A stretch of 51,426 bases of DNA from an uncultured Gallionellaceae bacterium (GTDB lineage: Bacteria > Pseudomonadota > Gammaproteobacteria > Burkholderiales > Gallionellaceae): contig CAIRAO010000134.1 of NCBI GenBank assembly GCA_903876625.1, positions 1-51,426 of the forward strand. The letters run 5' to 3'. Under the pieces are notes generated by a model. It was not told the DNA's origin and did no database searches. It saw only the letters and a program-made list of their open reading frames with translations. This document shows, in pieces, positions 40,745 to 49,632 of the stretch; within the stretch, counting starts at the first letter, position 1, and every line of letters starts with the position of its first letter. The translations under genes and the position numbers were made by a program.

Positions 40745-41080
40745 ATGTCGAATATCGATGTAGGCGGAAAAAGTTACGAAACGGACGAAGAAGGTTATTT
40801 GGTCAATCTGACTGACTGGAATGCTGAAATTGCGGATTACATCGCGAAGACAGAGAGCATTGATTTGTCTGAACAGCATTGGGAAGTTATTAACTTCTTG
40901 CGCGAGTACTTCGAGGAATACCAGATCGCTCCGGCAGTGCGCGTGTTGACAAAAGCCATCGGCAAGAAACTGGGCGCAGAAAAAGGCAACAGTGAATACC
41001 TGTATGGCTTGTTCCCATATGGTCCAGGAAAACAGGCTTGCAAAATCGCCGGCTTGCCGAAACCAACTGGTTGCGTTTGA
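40745..41080 (+). CDS. dsrC: Sulfur substrate carrier DsrC
   Basis: The 111-residue protein has the complete C-terminal swinging arm: CysB in GPGKQACKIAGLP and the penultimate CysA in PKPTGCV. It carries the persulfide/trisulfide substrate between DsrEFH and DsrAB and is reoxidised through DsrK. It is the functional counterpart of the cysteine-less paralogue at 35781-36110. AGAAGGAGAA precedes the ATG. Confidence 0.97.
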   Translation: MSNIDVGGKSYETDEEGYLVNLTDWNAEIADYIAKTESIDLSEQHWEVINFLREYFEEYQIAPAVRVLTKAIGKKLGAEKGNSEYLYGLFPYGPGKQACKIAGLPKPTGCV

Positions 41081-41103
41081 TTCGATAAGCTAAATACCTG
41101 ACG

Positions 41104-41829
41104 ATGAACCTGATGATCGCGATTATTTTTTATCTTGCGACTTTATTTTTTGTCGTCGGGTTGCTTCACCGAATTCGTGTGTATGCAAATATACCTGCGC
41201 CACTAAAAATACCGACAACACCGGCACCAACAACAACCGGCGGAGTCATTTTGCGGATGACGCGTGAAGTGGTTTTCTTTGACAGTCTGTTTAAAGCCAA
41301 TCTGTGGACGTGGGCCATGGGCTGGATGTTTCATGCCGGTATGGCCTTGGTGGTTTTGAGGCACCTGCGTTATTTTACTGAACCCGTATGGGGCTGGGTG
41401 ATTTTGATCCAGCCATTTGGCATCTACGCCGGAATCGCCATGCTAATGGGATTGTGCGGCTTGTGGGCACGCCGCTTGTTCGTCGAGCGCATCAGATATA
41501 TTTCGACACCTTCCGATCATTTGATGATATTGCTCCTTATTGGCATAGCGAGTTCAGGTCTGATGATGCAATTCTTTGCACACACGGATGTGATCGCGGT
41601 TAAAAATTATTTTCAAGGTTTAATGCAATTCAGCATTCAGCCTTTACCAGCAGATGCGATTTTAGTATTGCACTTGGTGTCTGTCGTTGTGCTCTTGCTG
41701 ATTTTTCCTATTAGTAAACTTTTGCATGCACCAGGTGTCTTTTATTCACCTACCCGTAACCAGACAGATAACCCGCGCGAACATCGTCATCTGAGCACTT
41801 GGGCCGCGAAACTGGAATCGGAGAAATAA
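41104..41829 (+). CDS. dsrM: Membrane cytochrome b subunit DsrM
   Basis: This 241-residue NarI-like protein has five hydrophobic helices and His residues that bind haem b (MFHAGMALVVLRHLRY, LVLHLVSVVVLLLIFPISKLLHAPG). It forms the membrane core of DsrMKJOP with DsrK. In the oxidative direction the complex would pass electrons from DsrC thiols toward quinone or periplasmic cytochromes. It directly precedes dsrK, two bases apart. Confidence 0.94.
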   Translation: MNLMIAIIFYLATLFFVVGLLHRIRVYANIPAPLKIPTTPAPTTTGGVILRMTREVVFFDSLFKANLWTWAMGWMFHAGMALVVLRHLRYFTEPVWGWVILIQPFGIYAGIAMLMGLCGLWARRLFVERIRYISTPSDHLMILLLIGIASSGLMMQFFAHTDVIAVKNYFQGLMQFSIQPLPADAILVLHLVSVVVLLLIFPISKLLHAPGVFYSPTRNQTDNPREHRHLSTWAAKLESEK

Positions 41830-41830
41830 T

Positions 41831-43363
41831 ATGGCAGATATCGCAGCGCCAGCGTATCGAATCATACCGATTATTCCGGCACTTATACCGGATGCGATGA
41901 CCGGTAAAGGGCCCTATGTTGCCAATGAAAAAATCAACGAAGCCATTGGTTTCCCGGGTCAGTTGGTAGAGGACTGGCATGACCGCGCGATTGCCAAAAT
42001 GGGCGAGCTGCTATCCAAATACCGTTCGCTCAAAGTCTATATGGATGCATGCGTGCATTGCGGTGCCTGTTCCGACAAATGCCATTATTTTATTGGCACG
42101 CAAGACCCAAAAAATATGCCGGTTGCGCGCCAGGATTTAATGCGCAGTGTATATCGCCGCTACTTCACCTTGCCCGGTAAATGGTTTCCAAAACTGGTGG
42201 GCGCGCGCGATTTGACGCGTGAAGTGCTGGATGAATGGCATAACTATTTTTATCAGTGTTCAGAGTGCCGGCGTTGTTCGGTGTTCTGTCCTTACGGAAT
42301 CGATACTGCTGAAGTCACTATGGCTGCACGCGAAATCCTTGATTCAGTAGGCTATGGACAGAAGTATTCCAACGAGATCATCGGCAAGGTTCACAAGATC
42401 GGTAACAACCTCGGCTTACCCGGCCCGGCGTTGCTTGACACGCTGGAAGGATTGGAGGAAGACGTCAAAGAAGCCACAGGAATCGATGTGCGTTTTCCGA
42501 TGGACGTCAAGGGTGCGGAAGTGCTGTTGATCACACCTTCCGCCGACTTCTTTGCTGAGCCGCATATTGACAGCCTGATAGGTTACGCAAAAGTTTTCCA
42601 TGCCACCGGCACGAGTTGGACGCTGTCCTCGATGTCATCGGAAGCGGGCAATTTTGGCATGTTTATCGGTAACTACGACCAGTTGCGCAAGATCGCCATG
42701 CGCATTCGCCAAGCCGCTTTGGAGCTAGGAGTGAAACGCATCGTGGTGGGAGAGTGCGGCCATGCATGGCGCGTTTCTTACAGTTTTTGGAACACATTGA
42801 TCGGCGTGGGCGACGGAGCGGATGCGAATGACAAGTTCGCGCAAATGTTGCAAAAGCAATTGGATCATCGTTACAAACAGCCCATGCATATCTGTGAATT
42901 TACCTGGGACATGATAGAGAACGAGCGCCTGTCTTTCGACAAATCGCTGAACGACAAACACATCATCACTTTTCATGATTCCTGCAACGTGGCGCGTGGC
43001 TCACGCATGGGTAATCTGCCCGGCGGGCAATTTGAAATTCCACGAAATATCATCAAGGCAGTCGCTAACAATTTCGTTGAAATGTCACCCAACACGACGC
43101 ATGAACGGACTTTCTGTTGCGGTGGTGGCGGTGGATTGCTGACCGATGATTTGATTGAACTGCGAGTCAAAGGTGCTTTGCCGAGGATGGAAGTGTTGCA
43201 ACAGGCGGTAGATGAACACGGTGTCAATTTCATGGCGACGATATGCGCTATCTGCAAAGCGCAATTCACCAAGATCATGCCCATCTATGGATTTGATAGA
43301 AGGATGGTTGGCGGCGTACACCAACTGGTCAGCAATGCCATCATTTTAGGCGATAAAAAATAG
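41831..43363 (+). CDS. dsrK: Iron-sulfur heterodisulfide-reductase-like subunit DsrK
   Basis: The 510-residue cytoplasmic subunit is related to HdrD. Two [4Fe-4S] groups appear: CVHCGACSDKCHYF (about residue 74) and CSECRRCSVFCPYG (about 141). A C-terminal CCG-type motif (CCGGGGGLL) and further cysteines (HDSCN, ICAICKAQF) hold the catalytic cubane that acts on DsrC thiols or disulfides. It forms a complex with DsrM. Genes dsrM and dsrK are two bases apart. Confidence 0.96.
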   Translation: MADIAAPAYRIIPIIPALIPDAMTGKGPYVANEKINEAIGFPGQLVEDWHDRAIAKMGELLSKYRSLKVYMDACVHCGACSDKCHYFIGTQDPKNMPVARQDLMRSVYRRYFTLPGKWFPKLVGARDLTREVLDEWHNYFYQCSECRRCSVFCPYGIDTAEVTMAAREILDSVGYGQKYSNEIIGKVHKIGNNLGLPGPALLDTLEGLEEDVKEATGIDVRFPMDVKGAEVLLITPSADFFAEPHIDSLIGYAKVFHATGTSWTLSSMSSEAGNFGMFIGNYDQLRKIAMRIRQAALELGVKRIVVGECGHAWRVSYSFWNTLIGVGDGADANDKFAQMLQKQLDHRYKQPMHICEFTWDMIENERLSFDKSLNDKHIITFHDSCNVARGSRMGNLPGGQFEIPRNIIKAVANNFVEMSPNTTHERTFCCGGGGGLLTDDLIELRVKGALPRMEVLQQAVDEHGVNFMATICAICKAQFTKIMPIYGFDRRMVGGVHQLVSNAIILGDKK

Positions 43364-43386
43364 TAAATTACTGGAGGCAGGAAGAC

Positions 43387-45354
43387 ATGTCAGCTACAAC
43401 TGAAACCCCGCAAAAAACTACTTTCCGACGCTACAAAGATGGCGACAGCAAAATCCCTCGCTTCAACCAGGTCATTATGCAGGCGAGCCACACCCACAAA
43501 TGTCCTACCTATATTCAATCCACACCACCTTGCCAAGGTAGCTGCCCGGCAGGTGAGGACATTCGCGGATATCTCGCAATTGTTCGTGGCACGGAAAAGC
43601 CTCCGGTTGGCGCGGATGGAAAACCGACCATGCCTTGGCAGGAATATGCCTGGCGTCGTTTGACTGAAGGAAATCCTTTCCCGTCGGTGATGGGGCGTGT
43701 ATGTCCGGCTCCCTGCGAAACGGGTTGCAACCGCAACGCGCTTGAAGATCATGTCGGCATCAACTCGGTGGAGCATTTTCTTGGCGAGTATGCCATCGCC
43801 AATAATCTGTCGTTTCAAAAAAAATCCACGCCCAGCGGAAAAAAAGTCGCCGTTATCGGCGGTGGGCCGGCAAGTTTGTCGTGCGCGTATCAACTGACTT
43901 TGAAAGGCCATGAAGTTACTGTGTTCGACGATCACGAACACTTGGGCGGCATGATGCGCTACGGCATCCCGGGCTTCCGCACACCGCGCAATGTATTGGA
44001 TGCGGAGATCAATCGCATCATGGATCTGGGTGTAAAAGCACGCATGAATTGCCGTATCGGAACCGATGTGACGCTGGAAGAAATACGCAAAGAATTCGAT
44101 GCCGTGTTCCTCGGCATGGGCGCACAGGCAGGCCGTGCCTTGCCTATAGCAGATAGCGCAGCACCAAATGTGGTGACGGCGACTGCTTTCCTGAAAGCCT
44201 TTAATGACGGGCGTTTGCAACATGTCGGCAAACGCGTAGTGGTCGTCGGCGGTGGTGATACGTCCATCGACGTGGCGACCGTTGCTCGTCGTTTGGGGCA
44301 TTTGGAAAGTTCCCAACCAACCGAATTTGAACAAGCCATCGCCGGCCAGATGGCACATGATGTTGCGGAGGTGTCGGTCAAACAGGGTGCGCAAGTAACG
44401 CTGACTTCGATTTTCAATATCGACAAGATGCAAGCCAACAAGCACGAAATTGAACAGGCTCTCGCGGAAGGTATCTCGATCTTGGGCAGTCTTGTTCCGG
44501 TCGGCATCGTGCGCGGTGCGGATGGTCGTGCCACAGCCTTGCGTGTGATGCAGTGCGAAGCAAAAATTGTCGGTGGCAAGTTGGATGTGAAAAACATCGA
44601 AGGTACGGAGCGTGATATTGCAGCAGACTTAATCGTGTCGGCGATTGGTCAGGCGGTGGATTTCACCGGCCTGGAAGAATTCAACAACGGCAAGGGCGCG
44701 GTTTCCACTGATAAAAACTATGTTGTCTCCGGACAGCAAGGTGTATTCGCCGGTGGCGATATTATTCGACCCCATCTGCTGACTACGGCTATCGGTCACG
44801 GTTCTATTGCGGCGGATGGCATACACAATTATCTCAGCGGCAAGGACTTGGAAAAACGCCCCAAGATTGACGCACACCAATTCGATTTGATGCGCAAAAT
44901 GACGGAAAAAGGTTTGGAAGTTAAACCCAGCAACGAACCTTTGCGTGGCACAGACAAGTCTAATGTGGCGATCCACAATTTTGATAATCGTTCCGACCGA
45001 TACGTCATACCGCATGACAAGTTATTTCTGGGACATTTCTCCATCGTGGCGCGTAACAAGCGCAATGTCATCACGCTGAATGAACAGGAAGCACTGGGCA
45101 ATTTTGACGACCGCTTAGGCGTGTTGCTGCAAGACCAGGCAGTCGCGGAAGCCAAGCGCTGTATGAGTTGCGGCATGTGCTTCGAGTGTGACAACTGCGT
45201 GATGTATTGCCCGCAGACTGCTGTGTTCCGTGTGCCTAAAGCCAAGTCTACGCTGGGTCGCTATGTGGATACCGATTACAACAAATGTATCGGCTGCCAC
45301 ATCTGCGCGGATGTGTGTCCGACCGGTTACATTCAAATGGGCTTGGGCGAGTAA
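43387..45354 (+). CDS. dsrL: NAD(P)H:acceptor oxidoreductase DsrL
   Basis: The 655-residue flavoprotein is related to the glutamate synthase small subunit. The N-terminal iron-sulfur site uses CQGSCPAGEDIRGYL and VCPAPCETGC. FAD binds at KKVAVIGGGPASLSCAYQL, NAD(P) at KRVVVVGGGDTSIDVATVARR. The C-terminal ferredoxin domain has CMSCGMCFECDNCVMYCP and CIGCHICADVCPTG. It is essential in sulfur oxidisers, where it takes electrons from DsrAB to NAD(P)+. Its stop overlaps the dsrJ start (TAATG). Confidence 0.96.
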   Translation: MSATTETPQKTTFRRYKDGDSKIPRFNQVIMQASHTHKCPTYIQSTPPCQGSCPAGEDIRGYLAIVRGTEKPPVGADGKPTMPWQEYAWRRLTEGNPFPSVMGRVCPAPCETGCNRNALEDHVGINSVEHFLGEYAIANNLSFQKKSTPSGKKVAVIGGGPASLSCAYQLTLKGHEVTVFDDHEHLGGMMRYGIPGFRTPRNVLDAEINRIMDLGVKARMNCRIGTDVTLEEIRKEFDAVFLGMGAQAGRALPIADSAAPNVVTATAFLKAFNDGRLQHVGKRVVVVGGGDTSIDVATVARRLGHLESSQPTEFEQAIAGQMAHDVAEVSVKQGAQVTLTSIFNIDKMQANKHEIEQALAEGISILGSLVPVGIVRGADGRATALRVMQCEAKIVGGKLDVKNIEGTERDIAADLIVSAIGQAVDFTGLEEFNNGKGAVSTDKNYVVSGQQGVFAGGDIIRPHLLTTAIGHGSIAADGIHNYLSGKDLEKRPKIDAHQFDLMRKMTEKGLEVKPSNEPLRGTDKSNVAIHNFDNRSDRYVIPHDKLFLGHFSIVARNKRNVITLNEQEALGNFDDRLGVLLQDQAVAEAKRCMSCGMCFECDNCVMYCPQTAVFRVPKAKSTLGRYVDTDYNKCIGCHICADVCPTGYIQMGLGE

Positions 45355-45722
45355 TGAGGCTGTTTGCATCCCTGCTGCTTTTGTTCTGCGTCACGCTGGC
45401 TTGGGCTAATGATTCGAGCGCGCCCAAACCGGATATCGGCAAGGGCGGACAGTGCGTGAAAGATCCGCAATGGATGCGCAAGAATCACATGCACTTGCTT
45501 AAACATCAACGCGATGAAGCCGTGCGCAAAGGTAATCGCGATGAGCAGATCAGTTTAAAAAATTGCATCGAATGTCATGCCAGTACCAAAGATGACAGCG
45601 TGATTGCCCGTGACGACAGTTTTTGCGTGGCATGCCATCGCTATGAGGCGGTGAAGATTGATTGCTTCGAGTGCCATTCAGGTACTCGCAAAACAGCATG
45701 GTTGCAGAGGAATGCAAAATGA
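45354..45722 (+). CDS. dsrJ: Triheme cytochrome DsrJ
   Basis: The start is ATG 45354, overlapping the dsrL stop; a longer frame from 45285 lies inside dsrL and is rejected. The 122-residue periplasmic cytochrome has an N-terminal signal or anchor (RLFASLLLLFCVTLAWA) and three CxxCH motifs (CIECH, CVACH, CFECH). DsrJ is the periplasmic electron-transfer part of DsrMKJOP. Family haems include one with unusual His/Cys ligation; the candidate cysteine is in GGQCVKDP. It overlaps dsrO by ATGA. Confidence 0.95.
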   Translation: MRLFASLLLLFCVTLAWANDSSAPKPDIGKGGQCVKDPQWMRKNHMHLLKHQRDEAVRKGNRDEQISLKNCIECHASTKDDSVIARDDSFCVACHRYEAVKIDCFECHSGTRKTAWLQRNAK

Positions 45723-46435
45723 GTGACGTCAATTCACAGCGAAGAAATTTCCTCAAGACATCATTGGGCGTGGCAGCAATATCTATTGCACCCGGCATGC
45801 TGTTGTTCCAGGTAGCTCAAGGCAAATCAGAAGGTGCCGACGCTAAGGTTCGGTGGGGTATGTTGATTGACACGGCACAATGCAAGCCCGGTTGTAATGA
45901 TTGCGTGACAGCCTGTAACAAAGAGAATGGCTTGTCAGGTGGTACGGCGGTTACTGATTCCCAATGGATACGCAAGGTCGATCTCAAAGATATCAGTACC
46001 GGTCGCGAAATATCTCTTCCAATGATGTGCCAACATTGTGAATATCCTCCCTGTGTGGATGTATGCCCGACTGCGGCGTCGTTCAAACGCGCGGACGGTA
46101 TTGTGCTGGTGGATAAACATCGCTGCATCGGATGCCGTTATTGCATGATGGCTTGTCCTTACAAGGCCCGCTCATTTGTGCATGAGCCGTTGCATGATCA
46201 AAATCCGGATGTGCCGCGCGGCAAGGGAACCGTAGAAAGTTGCACTTTCTGTGTACATCGCCTAGATCAAGGCAAGCAACCGGCCTGTGCCGAAGCTTGC
46301 CCGAATAAGGCGATACTGTTCGGTAACTTGAATGACCCGGAAAGTGAGATAAGCAAGAAAATACATAGTGTGGCATCAATACAAATTCGCGCCGATTTGC
46401 AGCTCAATACCGGCGTTCATTACCAGGGACTGTGA
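45719..46435 (+). CDS. dsrO: Periplasmic iron-sulfur subunit DsrO
   Basis: The start is ATG 45719, overlapping the dsrJ stop by four bases; the frame from 45662 is too long. The 238-residue ferredoxin has a twin-arginine leader (SQRRNFLKTSLGVAAISI) and four [4Fe-4S] groups (CKPGCNDCVTACN, CQHCEYPPCVDVCP, CIGCRYCMMACPY, CTFC with CAEACP). It works with DsrP and DsrJ on the periplasmic face. Confidence 0.95.
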   Translation: MSDVNSQRRNFLKTSLGVAAISIAPGMLLFQVAQGKSEGADAKVRWGMLIDTAQCKPGCNDCVTACNKENGLSGGTAVTDSQWIRKVDLKDISTGREISLPMMCQHCEYPPCVDVCPTAASFKRADGIVLVDKHRCIGCRYCMMACPYKARSFVHEPLHDQNPDVPRGKGTVESCTFCVHRLDQGKQPACAEACPNKAILFGNLNDPESEISKKIHSVASIQIRADLQLNTGVHYQGL

Positions 46436-46437
46436 CC

Positions 46438-47619
46438 ATGCCTACGCTTGCCTCGCTCCATTTTAAAAACCGAATCTACTACGTTTTACTGGCCGCTGCA
46501 GGACTTGTGGCATTGGCAGGTATTTATGCCGTGCATATGATGGAAGAGCACGGCCACATTATCAGCGGCATGAACAATCAAATCGTATGGGGAATGCCGC
46601 ATGTGTTTGCCATATTCCTGATCGTCGCAGCCTCAGGTGTGCTCAACGTTGCTTCTATTGGCTCAGTATTTGGCAAGGTCATTTATAAGGCACGTGCTCC
46701 GCTGGCAAGCCTGTTATCACTGGCTATGCTTGCGGGAGGATTGACTGTGCTGATGCTGGACTTGGGCAGACCTGATCGCATCATCGTGGCAGCAACCAAT
46801 TACAACGTTACCTCTGTATTCGCATGGAACGTGCTGCTGTATTCCGGCATGTTTTCTCTGGTCATCCTGTACCTCTGGACGATGATGGAACGCCGCATGA
46901 ATCCGTGGAATAAAGCTGCAGGTCTTGCCGTTTTTGCATGGCGTTTTGTTCTTACTACCGGAACCGGTTTGATATTTGCGTTTCTTACTGCAAGACAAGC
47001 ATATGGTTCTGCACTATTGCCCCCCATGTTTATAGTATTGTCATTTGCGTGGGGTCTGGCTGTATTCCATGTTGTACAAACAAACATCTATTCGTGGAAT
47101 GAAAAAACACTTAATCCAGACATATTAAAGCGCCAAAAAAATCTGCTTGGAATATTTATCATAGGTTCGATGTATATGGTTGCCACCTATCATCTGACCA
47201 ATCTATATTTTTCACATCAGACAGGTTTCGAACATTTTATTTTGCGCGACGGTGGTATTTATCCGAATCTGTTCTGGTGGGGATATGTGTTGGTTGGAAA
47301 TATCTTGCCGCTGGCATTGATCTACCTTCCTGGATTGGGCAAAATGAAGTGCGTCATGTCCGCTTCGTTGCTGGTTGTGCTGGGTGCCTTTAGCTTGTTA
47401 TACGTCTTCATCATCGGTGGACAGGCATATCCATTGAACATCTTCCCGGGTTATGCTGTCGTTAGTGCATTCGGAGACGGACAGATTGCCAGCTACATCC
47501 CATCAAAATACGAAATTATGCTGGGCTTTGGCGGACTAGCAATAGCCTTTATCATCACCACTGTCAGCGTGCGGGTGTTGAATTTCATGCCGCAAGACAA
47601 ACCTTACATTTCAGATTAA
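46438..47619 (+). CDS. dsrP: Integral membrane quinone-interacting subunit DsrP
   Basis: The NrfD-like membrane protein has 393 residues if started at ATG 46438; a GTG two codons earlier (46432) overlaps dsrO. About ten transmembrane helices are visible. The AGGGA site is nine bases before the ATG. The partner of DsrO, it exchanges electrons with quinone in the membrane. Conserved charged residues are present in LDLGRPDRIIV. Confidence 0.94.
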   Translation: MPTLASLHFKNRIYYVLLAAAGLVALAGIYAVHMMEEHGHIISGMNNQIVWGMPHVFAIFLIVAASGVLNVASIGSVFGKVIYKARAPLASLLSLAMLAGGLTVLMLDLGRPDRIIVAATNYNVTSVFAWNVLLYSGMFSLVILYLWTMMERRMNPWNKAAGLAVFAWRFVLTTGTGLIFAFLTARQAYGSALLPPMFIVLSFAWGLAVFHVVQTNIYSWNEKTLNPDILKRQKNLLGIFIIGSMYMVATYHLTNLYFSHQTGFEHFILRDGGIYPNLFWWGYVLVGNILPLALIYLPGLGKMKCVMSASLLVVLGAFSLLYVFIIGGQAYPLNIFPGYAVVSAFGDGQIASYIPSKYEIMLGFGGLAIAFIITTVSVRVLNFMPQDKPYISD

Positions 47620-47637
47620 TTCTGTCGGAAGGCTGCC

Positions 47638-49023
47638 ATGCACCGTATGCTGATCTCGGCAGCACATAAATCCTCAGGTAAAACGATGGTGAGCATCGGA
47701 CTGTGCGCTGCTTTGAATGCGCGTGGACATGCGGTGCAGCCCTTCAAAAAAGGACCTGATTATATTGATCCCATGTGGCTCAGTCAGGCTTCCGGTCACT
47801 CTTGCCGTAATCTCGATCTCTACTTGATGGAGAACGACGACATAGTTGCCACCTTTGCGCATCACAGTTTGGAAGTAAACCTGGTCGAGGGCAACAAAGG
47901 TTTATACGATGGGTTGGCATTGGACGGCAGCAATAGCAATGCCGCGCTTGCCAAGTTACTGGACTTGCCTGTGATGCTGGTGATTGATGCCCGTGGCATG
48001 ACGCGCGGCATCGCGCCTCTGATTCTCGGGTATCAGGCATTTGACCGCGAAATAAATATTTCCGGCGTGATATTGAATAATCTTGGCGGTAGCCGGCACG
48101 AATCCAAGTTGCGTGCGGTTATCGAGCATTACACCGACGTGCCTGTAATCGGAGCCATACATCACGATGAGCGTCTGAGTATCATTGAACGTCATCTTGG
48201 ATTGATGCCCAGCAATGAATCTCATGTGGCAACAGCCAAGATCATACAGATTGGCGAGGCCATCGCGGAACAAGTCGACCTCACAAAATTACTCGAACTA
48301 TCTCAAAAACCAACTCTGGATATTCCCCATAGGGCAAAAATTATCCCATTACCGTGCGGAGAAAAAGTCCGGATCGGAATTGCACGCGATCGCTCTTTTG
48401 GCTTCTATTATGAAGATGATCTGGACGCGCTGGAAGCTGCAGGAGCAGAACTGGTGCCATTCGATGCATTGCACGATGCGCATTTACCGCAAGTTGATGG
48501 CCTGTACATCGGCGGAGGTTTCCCCGAGACTTGCGCTGCGGAGTTGGAAGCGAACGTCACATTGCGCGCCGATATCAAGCAAGCTATCGAACAGGGTTTG
48601 CCTGCTTACGCCGAGTGCGGTGGTTTGATGTATTTGTCGCGCAACATAGCTTATCAGGGAAACACTTATCAAATGGTAGGTGCCATCGAGGGCGAAGTGA
48701 AGATGCATGACAAGCCTATTGGGCGTGGCTATGTGCATCTCAAAGAAAACGAAGCGCATCCTTGGCCACGTCCGGATACACCTGCGAAACAGATCAAGGC
48801 ACACGAGTTTCATTATTCCAGTCTGGAAAATCTTCCCTCAGACAGTCGCTTCGCTTATCAAGTTGAGCGTGGTTATGGTATTGATGGTGAGCGTGACGGA
48901 CTTATCGTGCGCAACTTGTTGGCTTCTTATACGCATCTGCGCACCATTGGCAGTTGCTATTGGGCCACACGTTTTGTCGCATTTGTGCGACGATGCAATG
49001 AACAGCAATCACCATTTACCTAA
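47638..49023 (+). CDS. dsrN: Siroheme amidase DsrN (CobB-like)
   Basis: The 461-residue ATP-dependent glutamine amidotransferase is homologous to cobyrinic acid a,c-diamide synthase. The N-terminal P-loop is AHKSSGKTMVSIG and the synthetase domain runs to about residue 230. The glutaminase domain (about 245-440) has the catalytic Cys in AYAECGGLMYLS and a His in KAHEFHYSS. DsrN amidates siroheme for the sulfite reductase. It lies 18 bases after dsrP. Confidence 0.95.
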   Translation: MHRMLISAAHKSSGKTMVSIGLCAALNARGHAVQPFKKGPDYIDPMWLSQASGHSCRNLDLYLMENDDIVATFAHHSLEVNLVEGNKGLYDGLALDGSNSNAALAKLLDLPVMLVIDARGMTRGIAPLILGYQAFDREINISGVILNNLGGSRHESKLRAVIEHYTDVPVIGAIHHDERLSIIERHLGLMPSNESHVATAKIIQIGEAIAEQVDLTKLLELSQKPTLDIPHRAKIIPLPCGEKVRIGIARDRSFGFYYEDDLDALEAAGAELVPFDALHDAHLPQVDGLYIGGGFPETCAAELEANVTLRADIKQAIEQGLPAYAECGGLMYLSRNIAYQGNTYQMVGAIEGEVKMHDKPIGRGYVHLKENEAHPWPRPDTPAKQIKAHEFHYSSLENLPSDSRFAYQVERGYGIDGERDGLIVRNLLASYTHLRTIGSCYWATRFVAFVRRCNEQQSPFT

Positions 49024-49035
49024 TGAGAAAGCACT

Positions 49036-49632
49036 ATGAACAATTTATACCAAGCCGCCGTCGCTGCCTTTGACAAGGCTAATTCTGAAGACCCGAACAA
49101 AGAGGTTTCTGCGGGTAAAGAGTATCCAAAAGAATTGCTTTACGCGCAACGCATGACCGACATGCAGGAACGCTATGCGCCTGAAACAACTGAGGCGGTG
49201 AAACTAGCCGTGCGGGCGCAGCACATACAGCGCTGGAAAATACCTAGAAGCGACTATCCAATGGATAAGCCCGGTTATATGTTGTGGCGCACCACACTCT
49301 ACAAATTTCATGCAGAGACCGCTGGCAGCCTGATGAAGCAAGTGGGTTATGACGACGAGATGATAGCTCGTGTCAAAACCATCGTCAGCAAGAAAGATAT
49401 TAAAAACAATCCCGAGACCCAGATGATGGAAGATATTGTGGATCTGGTTTTCATCGAGCACTACATGCTTTACTTTGCCGGAAAGCACGCCGATTATGAT
49501 GAAGCAAAATGGATCGTCATCATCAAAAAAACCTGGAACAAGATGTCCAAGCGTGCACATGAATTTGCCCTTGCGGGCAAGATTGCATTGCCCGAGGCTC
49601 TCGTGCCGCTGATCCTGAAGGCGGTGCAGTAA
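49036..49632 (+). CDS. DUF4202-family protein
   Basis: The 198-residue soluble, helical protein matches DUF4202: FDKANSEDPNKE at the N terminus, YAQRMTDMQERYAPE, AVRAQHIQRWKIPRSDYPM, GYMLWRTTLYKFHAETAG and MMEDIVDLVFIEHY. The conserved Asp, His and Glu residues suggest an HD-domain-like metal site, which is inference. It lies between dsrN (12 bases) and cysG (no gap), so it belongs to the dsr transcription unit. Biochemical function is unknown. Confidence 0.85.
   Translation: MNNLYQAAVAAFDKANSEDPNKEVSAGKEYPKELLYAQRMTDMQERYAPETTEAVKLAVRAQHIQRWKIPRSDYPMDKPGYMLWRTTLYKFHAETAGSLMKQVGYDDEMIARVKTIVSKKDIKNNPETQMMEDIVDLVFIEHYMLYFAGKHADYDEAKWIVIIKKTWNKMSKRAHEFALAGKIALPEALVPLILKAVQ

Noticed and set aside
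43390-44445. 351-residue antisense frame under dsrL
   Set aside because: It is a shadow of the dsrL codon bias, with no domain and no start signal; dsrL is unmistakable.
45285-45353. Extended N terminus of dsrJ
   Set aside because: It lies within the dsrL ferredoxin domain; the signal peptide begins at ATG 45354.
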